Assembly (NCBI GenBank): GCA_029261995.1
Contig: JAJDAF010000030.1
Coordinates: forward strand, 62,001 to 126,000
From: Candidatus Zhuqueibacterota bacterium
GTDB taxonomy: Bacteria > Zhuqueibacterota > Zhuqueibacteria > Oceanimicrobiales > Oceanimicrobiaceae
Reading direction: 5' to 3'
Length of the DNA stretch: 64,000 nt
Part shown: in pieces, positions 45,484 through 53,729 of the stretch
How positions within the stretch are numbered: the stretch's first letter is position 1
Layout: each line of letters starts with the position of its first letter
Position numbers and translations under genes: made by a program
The notes under the pieces: model-generated
The model's input: the letters and a program-made list of their open reading frames with translations, nothing else
Told to the model about the DNA's origin: nothing
Database searches by the model: none

Positions 45484-45846
45484 ATGAAAATTAAAAAAAC
45501 GCTCTCCGATTTCCAGGAACATCGAACGGCAATGAACGAAAAGATTCTGGGTAGCGGCTTCAAGGATTTCAAAAAGTTCTTTGCCCTGGACAACAAAGCA
45601 TACCTGGAGGGAGCGCTTCCTACCAAGATGAAGGAGCTTATGGGCCTGGTTGCTTCGATGGTACTGCGGTGCAACGATTGCATCCTTTATCACGTAAACC
45701 GCAGCATTGAAGAGGGCGCTTCACGTGAAGAGCTGAATGAGGCCATGAATATCGCCCTGATTGTGGGCGGCTCGATTGTCATCCCACATCTTCGCTATGC
45801 CTTTGAAATGATTGACGAAATTCTGGCGGCAAGCGAATCCGAATAG
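45484..45846 (+). CDS. Carboxymuconolactone decarboxylase/AhpD-like family protein
   Basis: A 120-aa all-helical protein with the AhpD redox motif E51...C63-x-x-C66-x-x-x-H70 (LRCNDCILYH), then GASREELNEAMNIALIVGGSIVIPH, as in small CMD-domain proteins. It probably acts as a thiol peroxidase or oxidoreductase, rather than the pathway enzyme that names the domain. It precedes fabF by 64 nt. Confidence 0.88.
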   Translation: MKIKKTLSDFQEHRTAMNEKILGSGFKDFKKFFALDNKAYLEGALPTKMKELMGLVASMVLRCNDCILYHVNRSIEEGASREELNEAMNIALIVGGSIVIPHLRYAFEMIDEILAASESE

Positions 45847-45910
45847 CAGATTTCCAGACAGAGCCAAGACAGTTACAGCGTTTTGTTTTACAAGGAGTAA
45901 GGAGTACTAC

Positions 45911-47152
45911 ATGGTTTTGAATCGTCGCGTCGTTGTGACGGGGATGGGGATGGTCACTCCGATCGGCCTGACCGTCAGAGAAAACTGGGACAGCATCCTG
46001 GCTTGCCGGTCAGGAATTGGGCCGCTGACCAAATTCGACATCCCCGCGCTACCCGTTCAGATCGCCGGAGAGATCAAAAACTTCAATCCGGAAAACTACA
46101 TCGACAAAAAGGAAGTCCGCCGGATGGACCCTTTCATCCAGTACGCCATGGCGGCGACTGCTGAAGCCATGGCCGATGCCGGCTTGACCGTCGATGATGA
46201 AAACTCGGAGAGAATCGGCGTGATTCTGGGTTCCGGACAGGGAGGAATTACCACGGTTGAACAAAACACGCTGCGGGCCTACAACGGCGGTATCAACCGC
46301 ATCTCGCCGTTCTTCATTCCATCCGCCATCATCAACCTGGCTTCCGGGCAGGTTGCGATTAAATATCAACTGCGCGGGCCGAGTTACGGAATCGTTTCAG
46401 CATGCTCCACGGGAGTACACGCCATTGCCGACGGCTATCACACGATTCAGCGCGGAGATGCTGAAGCCATGGTCGTGGGCGGTAGCGAAGCGACGATTGT
46501 GCCCACCGGCATCGCGGGCTTTGCGGCTGCGAAAGCCCTCTCCCGACGCAACGACGAGCCGGAAAAAGCAAGCCGTCCTTTCGATTTGAATCGCGACGGA
46601 TTTGTTTCCAGCGAGGGCGCAGGTGTTTTGATTCTGGAAGAGTTGGAGTTTGCGCGCCACCGTAATGCGACTATCTACGCGGAGGTCACCGGAGTTGGCA
46701 TGAGCACGGACGCATTTCACATCACAGCGCCGGATCCGGAAGGCCGCGGGCCGAGGGTCTGCATGCAAAATGCCCTGAAGAATGCCGATATCGCTGCCGA
46801 GGAAGTCGACTACATCAACGCGCACGGCACTTCCACGCAACTGAACGACGTCACGGAGACAAGAGCAGTAAGGGAAGTGTTTGGCCAGCATGCCGACAAG
46901 CTCGCCATCAGCTCAACCAAATCGATGACCGGACACCTGCTTGGAGCCGCAGGCGCCATTGAAGCCATTTACTGCGCCAAGGCCATCGAGCACCAAATAC
47001 TGCCACCAACCATCAACTACGACACCCCTGACCCTGAGTGCGACCTCGATTACGTCCCGAACAAACCACGCCGGGCAAAACTCGATGTCTGCCTGTCAAA
47101 CTCATTCGGTTTCGGCGGGACGAATGCAACGATTGTTTTGCGCAGAACTTGA
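45911..47152 (+). CDS. fabF: Beta-ketoacyl-ACP synthase II
   Basis: A 413-aa condensing enzyme of type II fatty acid synthesis, with catalytic triad C165 (VSACSTG), H305 (NAHGTST) and H342 (TGHLLGAAG) and the C-terminal NSFGFGGTNATIV. Start ATG 45911 has AAGGAGT 7 nt upstream (an AAGGAGTAAGGAGT double site); upstream in-frame codons overlap the AhpD-like gene and look non-coding. No acpP or other fab gene is adjacent, which is unusual for fabF. Confidence 0.95.
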   Translation: MVLNRRVVVTGMGMVTPIGLTVRENWDSILACRSGIGPLTKFDIPALPVQIAGEIKNFNPENYIDKKEVRRMDPFIQYAMAATAEAMADAGLTVDDENSERIGVILGSGQGGITTVEQNTLRAYNGGINRISPFFIPSAIINLASGQVAIKYQLRGPSYGIVSACSTGVHAIADGYHTIQRGDAEAMVVGGSEATIVPTGIAGFAAAKALSRRNDEPEKASRPFDLNRDGFVSSEGAGVLILEELEFARHRNATIYAEVTGVGMSTDAFHITAPDPEGRGPRVCMQNALKNADIAAEEVDYINAHGTSTQLNDVTETRAVREVFGQHADKLAISSTKSMTGHLLGAAGAIEAIYCAKAIEHQILPPTINYDTPDPECDLDYVPNKPRRAKLDVCLSNSFGFGGTNATIVLRRT

Positions 47153-47155
47153 GAT

Positions 47156-47497
47156 CTAAGGCGTTTGCCCTTTCAAGGTACGCAGGAACCGCAGAAGGTC
47201 GTCGAGGTCGGTTTCGCTTAGTTGACCTTCAAATGGCGGCATGGCATCATCGCCTTTGCCTTTGCCATCCTCGATGATATCCAATATCTGGTCGTCGGTA
47301 TACTTGTAAAAAGAGCTATCCAGAGCCGGCGCCTGGCTTCCACCCTGCCCTTCGGGGCCATGGCAGCGAGAACAATTCACCTCTTTCAGCGTGTAGCCGA
47401 GATACAGCAACTGACCTGGATCGGTCATGTCTGGCGGCGGGCCGTTCTTGCAGCCCGCGCAGGCGAACAGGAGAGTCAGCAGAAGAAGAAACTTCAT
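47156..47497 (-). CDS. Small c-type cytochrome lipoprotein
   Basis: A 113-aa protein with a lipoprotein-like signal (LLFACAGC, Cys16) and one class I cytochrome c domain: heme motif C42-S-R-C45-H46 and distal ligand Met86 (DDAMPPFEGQLSE). Membrane-tethered periplasmic electron carrier. ATG 47497 is preferred over the longer frame, because the signal sequence starts there and the upstream part overlaps the phosphatase gene. It starts 10 nt after that gene's stop. Confidence 0.88.
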   Translation of the reverse strand: MKFLLLLTLLFACAGCKNGPPPDMTDPGQLLYLGYTLKEVNCSRCHGPEGQGGSQAPALDSSFYKYTDDQILDIIEDGKGKGDDAMPPFEGQLSETDLDDLLRFLRTLKGQTP

Positions 47498-47507
47498 TTC
47501 GCCCGGC

Positions 47508-48812
47508 TCAGACCGCTTTGACCACCACGACTGTAATGTCATCGTCCTGCTCCGACGCACCTTCAAACCCCTTCACCTCGTTGTAGATTTCCTGGACCAG
47601 TTCTTTGGCGGATTTGCTTTTGTGTTTGACAAGCAACTCCTTCAGCTTGGCTTCGCCAAACATCTCTTCACGCGGATTCTCTGCCTCGGTCACGCCATCA
47701 GAATAAATAACGAGAACATCTCCCTTCTTGAAAGCGACACTCGCCTCTTCATACGCACAGCCGGGCACCATACCCATCACGAGTCCGCCGGTCTCCAATT
47801 GCTGAATCTTGTCGCGTGCGCCGAGATGAAATGGAAAGTTGTGGCCGGCGTTGACATAGGTCATACTCTTTTTATCCGAATCCAGGATACCACCGAAAAA
47901 TGTGGCAAACTTGTTATCCTCTGTGTTGTGATAGAGAAAATCATTGGACTTAGCGATAGAGTTCGAAAATTTCTCATTCTGTGACACTTGAATGCGAATG
48001 GTTGCCTGCAGGTGTGACATCAGCAAAGAGGCGGGCACGCCCTTTCCTGAGACGTCTCCCAGCGCGACACACCAGCGTCCGTCCGGCAGCTCGATAAAAT
48101 CAAAATAATCGCCACCAACTTCTTTGGCCGCATAACTTGCTCCGGCTACATCAAATCCCTTTATCTCGGGACTGTCTTTTGGCAGCAGCCTGGTCTGAAC
48201 GATACGCGCCATCCCAAGCTCCTGCTCTTTCTGCAGAAGATGTTTCTCCTGCTCATACAGGCGTGCGTTCTCGATCACCTGAGCCGATTGCAGAGCGATG
48301 ATGGCAAGTAAACGCTTGTCTGTCTCAGAAAACTTGCCCGAGCCCTTCTTGTTGAACAGATTGAGTACACCGATTAATTGTCCCTTGCACACCAGCGGCG
48401 CACTCAGCAAAGATTGAATTTTGAAATCAGTGGCGCGCTTATTGATGAACAACTCATTGTTCTCAAAATCGTTGACCAGAAGGGGTTCCATGTTGCGCAT
48501 CATCCAGCCGCTGAGTTCAGCATCCAAACGAAATTTGCTTGAGGGTGAGGATTCGTCGGCTTTTCGGATAAAAGTCTTGAACGGGTCATCGAGCAGGCTG
48601 TCCTTGTCCAGCAGGTGAATGGTGCCTTGTTTGGCATCGATCGCTTTGACTGCTTTCGCCACCAGCTTGTCCATGATCCCGGTTAGCGACATGGTTGAGC
48701 TGATGACCTTGGCAAGCTCGTTGAGAATCTTAAGCTCTTCTACTGATTTTTTCAGACGCTCGTTTTCAGATTGAAGGCGCAGAAGTGTATCATCTTTTTT
48801 TAGAAGGGCCAC
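47508..48812 (-). CDS. GAF-domain PP2C-type (SpoIIE/RsbU-like) serine phosphatase
   Basis: A 434-aa cytoplasmic protein: N-terminal coiled coil (residues 8-40), GAF sensor domain (about 30-185), linker helix (EKHLLQKEQELGMARIVQ) and a SpoIIE/PP2C phosphatase domain (about 205-434) with GGDYFDFIEL, GDVSGKGVPASLLMS, NAGHNFPF, SDGVTEAEN and DDDITVVVV, which supply the metal-binding Asp residues. GTG start with AAGGAG 7 nt upstream. It lies 65 nt after the Ser/Thr kinase gene and may oppose it. The usual anti-anti-sigma (STAS) substrate is not encoded nearby. Confidence 0.93.
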   Translation of the reverse strand: MALLKKDDTLLRLQSENERLKKSVEELKILNELAKVISSTMSLTGIMDKLVAKAVKAIDAKQGTIHLLDKDSLLDDPFKTFIRKADESSPSSKFRLDAELSGWMMRNMEPLLVNDFENNELFINKRATDFKIQSLLSAPLVCKGQLIGVLNLFNKKGSGKFSETDKRLLAIIALQSAQVIENARLYEQEKHLLQKEQELGMARIVQTRLLPKDSPEIKGFDVAGASYAAKEVGGDYFDFIELPDGRWCVALGDVSGKGVPASLLMSHLQATIRIQVSQNEKFSNSIAKSNDFLYHNTEDNKFATFFGGILDSDKKSMTYVNAGHNFPFHLGARDKIQQLETGGLVMGMVPGCAYEEASVAFKKGDVLVIYSDGVTEAENPREEMFGEAKLKELLVKHKSKSAKELVQEIYNEVKGFEGASEQDDDITVVVVKAV

Positions 48813-48839
48813 ACGTTACTCCTTTAATTGTTCTGGGGC

Positions 48840-48873
48840 TTTCTTTGTGCGATGGGTTTCTTTGTGCGATGGG
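48840..48873. repeat. Two-copy 17-bp tandem repeat
   Basis: TTTCTTTGTGCGATGGG occurs twice head-to-tail (48840-48856, 48857-48873) between the kinase stop and the phosphatase start. It probably arose by slippage. No function is evident. Confidence 0.8.
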
Positions 48874-48877
48874 TTTC

Positions 48878-51580
48878 TTAAAACTTGAACCCGAGCAGCG
48901 TCTTGCCCGAAGGCACTTGTTGGTTCAATTCCTCAAACCAGTTGAGAACGACATTTATCCGATCCGCTGCATAAAATCCGGATTCCGAAATCACGAAAAA
49001 TCGATCTCCACTGCCGGAGACAGCAAATCCATTGCCCGAAGTGGGTGCATCGAAAACCACCATCGACTCTTCCACGCGCAGCGAATCACCGTCTGTTGAC
49101 ATCCCCGCAGCGACAAAACTGTCGCCACGCCGGTAATACAGTTTGTCGCCGGCAGCGTTCCAGGCCGGGTGCTCGCCACCCTCATTAGAAACCATGACCG
49201 AGGCCTCGGGCTCTGAATAAGAGGTCACGTAAATTTCATCTTCACCGGTCTGATTAGACGTGTACGCTACCCAGTTGCCATCCGGCGAAAACACAGCCTG
49301 TTTCTCGGCAGCGCCAGTTGTCAGAAAAGGCTTGGTACGAACTTGCTTCTTGCTGAAATCCACAGACCAGATGTCCATGCTTGAATCAGGGTGAGCCTGG
49401 CAGTAGAGCAGGCTCTTTCCAGCCGGATTCCAAGAGGTCGGCAGCAGCCGTGTGCTACCGGAAATCAGCTCCTGCTCTGCGCTCTTCTTCACGACGTTCA
49501 TCGTGTACACGCCCCACTCGCCAGCACGCCGGGAAGCATAAGCAAGAGACTCCCCATCACTGGCCCAAACAGGATCGCTGCACGACCCGGACACTCCCTC
49601 GAGCTGCATGGCGTCCCCGCCCGAATCGACGATCCAAATCTGCGATTCATCCCCATTTTCTACGGTCGCGGCCACGCCTTGGTCTGGCGAGACGCTCAGA
49701 CTGCCGTACTGGCGGCCTTCCTTCGCTATGAGTTCGGAGCTGCCGTCCGGCCGCAACTCCACTAAATGCGGCGCCGGCTGCTGATTCGGTGCGTGAATGA
49801 AGGCCAGGGCGCCATCGTCGGAAAGCGTGAAGTTCGGCACGTAGCCAAACTCCAAATGCAGATTCTCGAGCACGGGCATGGTCGGGCCAGTGACCTGGCG
49901 TTGGGCGACATCAAAAGGAGCCGCAAGCAGTCCGCCAGACCAGGCTGCAACCACATGGCCGGTAGGACTGTATTTGGCACAGACACCGCCTTCAAGCACG
50001 GTCTTTCTCGCCCGGGTCTCGAACTCGAAGATCTCGATTCTGCCGGAATCCGGATCGCTCACACCTGCTGGAATTGCGGTGAACATCATGGCCTTGCCAT
50101 CAGGCAACATGGCGGGCCAGTAGAATCGGACTTTGCCTGCGCCACCCGCATCGGGAACCACCACCGATGGTTGACCGCTGCCGTCGCTCGCGACTTTCAT
50201 GATGCCATAAGTTTTGGATCCGGGTTGGCGGCCGCAATAGTAGAGTTCGCCGCTTGAATGCCAGGACGCGCCAAGGAATGCTCCGACGTCTGCCAGAACC
50301 ACAGGCACTCCGCCGAAAACTGATACTTTCTTCAGCTTGCCATCAGCGTAAAAGCCGACCCACTGTCCATCAAGTGAGAAGAATGGTGAAGTGGCGTTTT
50401 GAGTTCCCTGAATCGCACCGGCATCAAACTTGTCGATGGCGCGCAAGAACAGGATGCGCTCTCCGTTCCGCTCGCCCACATAGACAATATTGCTGCCATC
50501 GGCCGACACGGCCACGGACGGGTTCTGCCAAAAGCTGACCTTTGATTGAGTCGCCACGGAAAGGCGTCGAACCTTCGAAGTTTGTGAGGTCACGCCATAG
50601 CGCCATGCGCCAAACCCCACTGCCGCGAGCGCCATTACAATGCCCGCCCATGTGATGGCACGCCGCCACTTCGACGGCTTGCGCGCACCGAGGTTTGAAA
50701 CAGAAACCGCCGATCTGACAATCGAGGAGCTGCTCCCCGAAGAAACGTCAACCGCCTGCAAATCCACCGGAATCTCTGTTGCATTCTGGTAGCGTGCGGT
50801 AGGCGCCTTGGTGAGACACTTTGCCACGATTCTTTCGAGCGCCATAGGCACACCGGTGCGGACGGCTGTCATGGGCTCCGGCTCCTCGTTCATAATGGAG
50901 TAAACCAACGCTTGCTCATAGTCACCTTGGAACGGCATCAGGCCGCTGACCATCTCATAAAGCAGAACACCAAACGACCAGATGTCCGTGCGGTAGTCAA
51001 CATCCTCGCCGCGCGCCTGTTCAGGTGACATGTAGGCGGCGGTCCCGAGGGTGGTGCCTTGCCTGGTCAGCAGACTGCTCCCGGTGAGTTTGGCGAGCCC
51101 GAAATCCATGACCTTCACCAGACCCCTGTCAGTAACCATGACATTCGAACTCTTGATGTCGCGGTGCACGACACCCTTCTCGTGGGCAGCCTGCAAGGCA
51201 TTGGCTATCTGGCCTGCCAACCTGATGACCTTGCTCATTTTCATCGGGCCTTGTTCGATGACTTCCTTCAGGCTCTTGCCTTCGATGTACTCCATTACGA
51301 TAAACGATTGATCGCCATCTTCCTCGTTGGCATAAACCGTTGCGATATTCGCGTGGTTCAGCGCGGCGGCGGCTTGAGCTTCACGCAAAAAACGGCTTTT
51401 CTCCTGCTTCGTGCTGATACCCTGCAGCGGCAAGAATTTCAGCGCGACCGTTCGTTTTAGCTTAGTGTCTTCCGCCTTGTAGACCACACCCATGCCACCC
51501 TCGCCAAGCTGGTCGATAACTTTGTAGTGAGCGATTTTTTTGCCCTTCACGAGTACTTCTCCTCCTGAATTTTCGGCCAT
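48878..51580 (-). CDS. Membrane Ser/Thr protein kinase with periplasmic PD40/WD40-like propeller
   Basis: A 900-aa protein. Hanks-type kinase domain (about 18-285): GEGGMGVVYKAED (glycine loop 26-34), K48, HRDIKSSNVM (139-148), DFG (159-161), YMSPEQARGEDVDYRTDIWS. One TM at about 305-328, then an extracytoplasmic beta-propeller with TolB/PD40 repeats (SLDGQWVGFY, SPDGNWVAYTSNQTGEDEIY). The propeller probably senses ligands or proteins and the kinase signals inward. ATG 51580 is taken; a GTG at 51592 is possible and neither has a clear Shine-Dalgarno. Confidence 0.93.
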   Translation of the reverse strand: MAENSGGEVLVKGKKIAHYKVIDQLGEGGMGVVYKAEDTKLKRTVALKFLPLQGISTKQEKSRFLREAQAAAALNHANIATVYANEEDGDQSFIVMEYIEGKSLKEVIEQGPMKMSKVIRLAGQIANALQAAHEKGVVHRDIKSSNVMVTDRGLVKVMDFGLAKLTGSSLLTRQGTTLGTAAYMSPEQARGEDVDYRTDIWSFGVLLYEMVSGLMPFQGDYEQALVYSIMNEEPEPMTAVRTGVPMALERIVAKCLTKAPTARYQNATEIPVDLQAVDVSSGSSSSIVRSAVSVSNLGARKPSKWRRAITWAGIVMALAAVGFGAWRYGVTSQTSKVRRLSVATQSKVSFWQNPSVAVSADGSNIVYVGERNGERILFLRAIDKFDAGAIQGTQNATSPFFSLDGQWVGFYADGKLKKVSVFGGVPVVLADVGAFLGASWHSSGELYYCGRQPGSKTYGIMKVASDGSGQPSVVVPDAGGAGKVRFYWPAMLPDGKAMMFTAIPAGVSDPDSGRIEIFEFETRARKTVLEGGVCAKYSPTGHVVAAWSGGLLAAPFDVAQRQVTGPTMPVLENLHLEFGYVPNFTLSDDGALAFIHAPNQQPAPHLVELRPDGSSELIAKEGRQYGSLSVSPDQGVAATVENGDESQIWIVDSGGDAMQLEGVSGSCSDPVWASDGESLAYASRRAGEWGVYTMNVVKKSAEQELISGSTRLLPTSWNPAGKSLLYCQAHPDSSMDIWSVDFSKKQVRTKPFLTTGAAEKQAVFSPDGNWVAYTSNQTGEDEIYVTSYSEPEASVMVSNEGGEHPAWNAAGDKLYYRRGDSFVAAGMSTDGDSLRVEESMVVFDAPTSGNGFAVSGSGDRFFVISESGFYAADRINVVLNWFEELNQQVPSGKTLLGFKF

Positions 51581-51592
51581 AGTTATGAGCAC

Positions 51593-52051
51593 ATGCAGTG
51601 CAAGGCTGGCTGTCGGGAACGCATTGCCTGGTGGACGAATAAAAAATGGAGTGACTCTTGCCTGCTAGGATGTTAAAGATAAGTCAACCGTTGGTATAAA
51701 ACAAGTGTGAATTTCAGATCTGTAAAAGTCCCGGATCGCGGACTTGCGCCACACCTGTGGCGCTGAGTCGCGATCTTGAAATATTCGACGTAGGAATTGA
51801 AATGCTGACTGGCGGGATTTGCGACTCTGCGGACGAAGCAAAGCCCGTTTGGCAGACGACGTTGGACTTCCGTCATGGTAGGTGCCGGTTTCCAGCATGA
51901 AGGTTGCCAAGAGCTCTACATCCGCATCGATCAGAAATTCATTGCTTCGGAGCCTTGGAATTGCTACTCTTTGCAACACTCCAGTTTCACAATCCGCCTT
52001 GCGACACCAAAGAACCAAGCAGTTTGTAGCATAACCGGGAAGGAGACCTTG
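51593..52051. other. 459-nt divergent intergenic region
   Basis: Lies between the kinase (minus) and DUF1800 (plus) genes. It must hold both promoters, but I found no convincing -35/-10 pair with normal spacing on either strand (a minus-strand TTGACT near 51680 has no -10 partner). It contains the large palindrome at 51734-51775. Open frames across it on either strand lack similarity, normal composition or ribosome-binding sites. Confidence 0.5.
51734..51775. repeat. Imperfect 42-nt palindrome
   Basis: GATCGC-g-GACT-t-GCGCCACA, 2-nt loop CC, TGTGGCGC-tg-AGTC-GCGATC. This is 18 paired bases with a single-base bulge and a small internal loop. There is no T-tract. Could be a protein-binding operator, a cruciform or a REP-like element. 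Confidence 0.6.
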
Positions 52052-53695
52052 ATGGACGACCTCATTCAAAAGATGAAGGCTGGACTGCGGCATCGCGAGA
52101 AGAAACCCGCACGAAAGTTGCCCCCGGGCGCTCTCCGCGATCCCCAAATGGGATTGCCGTTTGCCGAGCGGCGAATGGTTCCGGCCACATGGTCCATCAG
52201 GCCCGGAGAACTGCAGCAGTTTGTATCTGACCCGGGCATGCCGGAGCAAGATGCATCACGCGCGGCCACCTCCAGCACGGTCAGTGCCCAAAAGATGGCC
52301 TCCGAAGAGATGGAGAAAATCCACCACATCTACTCCAGAGCGAGTTTTGGCCTGTCCGTGGCTGAGGCGCTTGCGTCTGCCGGGACTTCTCTTGCGGACC
52401 ATGTCGATGCCTTGCTGACCGCGCCATCCGACATCCAGCCGCCCGGAGAGTGGGTCACTGAACCTTTTGATATTCAAGCTTTCGAGAGCCTGACTCCAGA
52501 GCAGCAAATGGCCTTCATCGACCTCAATTTCGAGCGCATGTATGAGACACGAAAATGGTGGCTCGAACGCATGATGGCGAGCCCTCGAAACCTCACCGAG
52601 AAAATGACCCTGTTCTGGCACGGGCATTTCACCAGCGACTTCGACGCCGCCATCCTTGCTCAGCATCTCTACAAACAGAACGCCACCCTGCGCCAATTTG
52701 CGCTGGGCAATTTCCGCGACTTTCTAAAGGCCATTTACAAAGACCCGACCATGCTGGTCTACCTTGATGGCTGGAGTAACGTGGCATCGGCGCCAAATGA
52801 AAACTTCGCCCGGGAACTGCTGGAGTTGTTCACTCTCGGCGTCGGCAACTATACTGAAACCGACATAAAGGAAGCGGCGCGCGCTTTCACCGGCTGGCAA
52901 ATCGACTTTTTCCATCTGAAGGGTTTTTTCAACCCCGTGCTGCATGACCATGGCGAGAAAACGTTTCTGGGCCAGACCGGCCAGTTTGATGGTGACGATA
53001 TCATCGATATCATTTTGCAGCAGCCGCGAGCTGCTACTTTCATTTGCACCCAACTTCACGAGTTTTTTGTCAGCCGTGAGCCGGACGAGGCATTTGTGGC
53101 AGAACTTGCGAACACCTTACGCGACGGTGATTACGAACTCGCGCCGGTTGTCAGGCAAATGCTGCTCAGTGACCAATTCTACAGCCAGAATGCCGTCGCT
53201 TCTCTGATCAAGTCCCCTGTGGATTTGACGGTTAGCAACGCTCGCATGCTGTCATCCCAAGAGGTGAACCTGCTGTTTGTGTTTTTCTCTCACGCTCTCC
53301 TGGATCAGGAACTCATGAATCCACCCAACGTCGCGGGTTGGCCTGGGCAGCGCTCCTGGATTTCACCAACCACCTACGTCTGGCGCAACACCATCTCCGA
53401 GATCTATGTCGATAGCGACTTTGCAGTTGACCAGAACGGCAATCCCTTCGTCGTCTTTTACGTGATGAAATTCGCCCAAAGCTTCAATCTGCCCGGCGCC
53501 CGCGAGCTTGCAGCGGCAATGGTCTCGCACCTGCTGCGTTTCCCACCGTCGGAGGAGACGTTTGAGTTTCTGCTAACCGTGCTGCTCGGTAGCGCAGCGG
53601 AGGAAGATTGGTCCTTGAACTACCAAGGGGTCGAGAAGCTCTTAACAAAATTTTTGGTGCAGGTCCTACGCACGGCAGAATTTCAACTGAATTGA
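52052..53695 (+). CDS. DUF1800 family protein
   Basis: A 547-aa protein with family features: IHHIYSRASFGLSVAEALA, RKWWLERMMASPRNLTEKMTLFWHGHFTS, NENFARELLELFTLGVGNYTETDIKEAARAFTGW and NPPNVAGWPGQRSWI near the end. There is no obvious signal peptide on the chosen N-terminus (DDLIQKMKAGLRHREKKPARK). DUF1800 proteins are almost always paired with a DUF1501 protein, as here; their biochemical role is unknown. Start ATG 52052 has GAAGGAG 8 nt upstream. Confidence 0.9.
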   Translation: MDDLIQKMKAGLRHREKKPARKLPPGALRDPQMGLPFAERRMVPATWSIRPGELQQFVSDPGMPEQDASRAATSSTVSAQKMASEEMEKIHHIYSRASFGLSVAEALASAGTSLADHVDALLTAPSDIQPPGEWVTEPFDIQAFESLTPEQQMAFIDLNFERMYETRKWWLERMMASPRNLTEKMTLFWHGHFTSDFDAAILAQHLYKQNATLRQFALGNFRDFLKAIYKDPTMLVYLDGWSNVASAPNENFARELLELFTLGVGNYTETDIKEAARAFTGWQIDFFHLKGFFNPVLHDHGEKTFLGQTGQFDGDDIIDIILQQPRAATFICTQLHEFFVSREPDEAFVAELANTLRDGDYELAPVVRQMLLSDQFYSQNAVASLIKSPVDLTVSNARMLSSQEVNLLFVFFSHALLDQELMNPPNVAGWPGQRSWISPTTYVWRNTISEIYVDSDFAVDQNGNPFVVFYVMKFAQSFNLPGARELAAAMVSHLLRFPPSEETFEFLLTVLLGSAAEEDWSLNYQGVEKLLTKFLVQVLRTAEFQLN

Positions 53696-53729
53696 CCTCC
53701 GGCGCAAGAACAAAGAAAGGATTTTTGAG

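Noticed and set aside
51665-52249. 194-codon open frame on the minus strand across the kinase/DUF1800 gap
   Set aside because: It overlaps the true DUF1800 N-terminus in antisense, has no ribosome-binding site, and its composition (Arg/Ser/Cys rich, no motif) looks non-coding.
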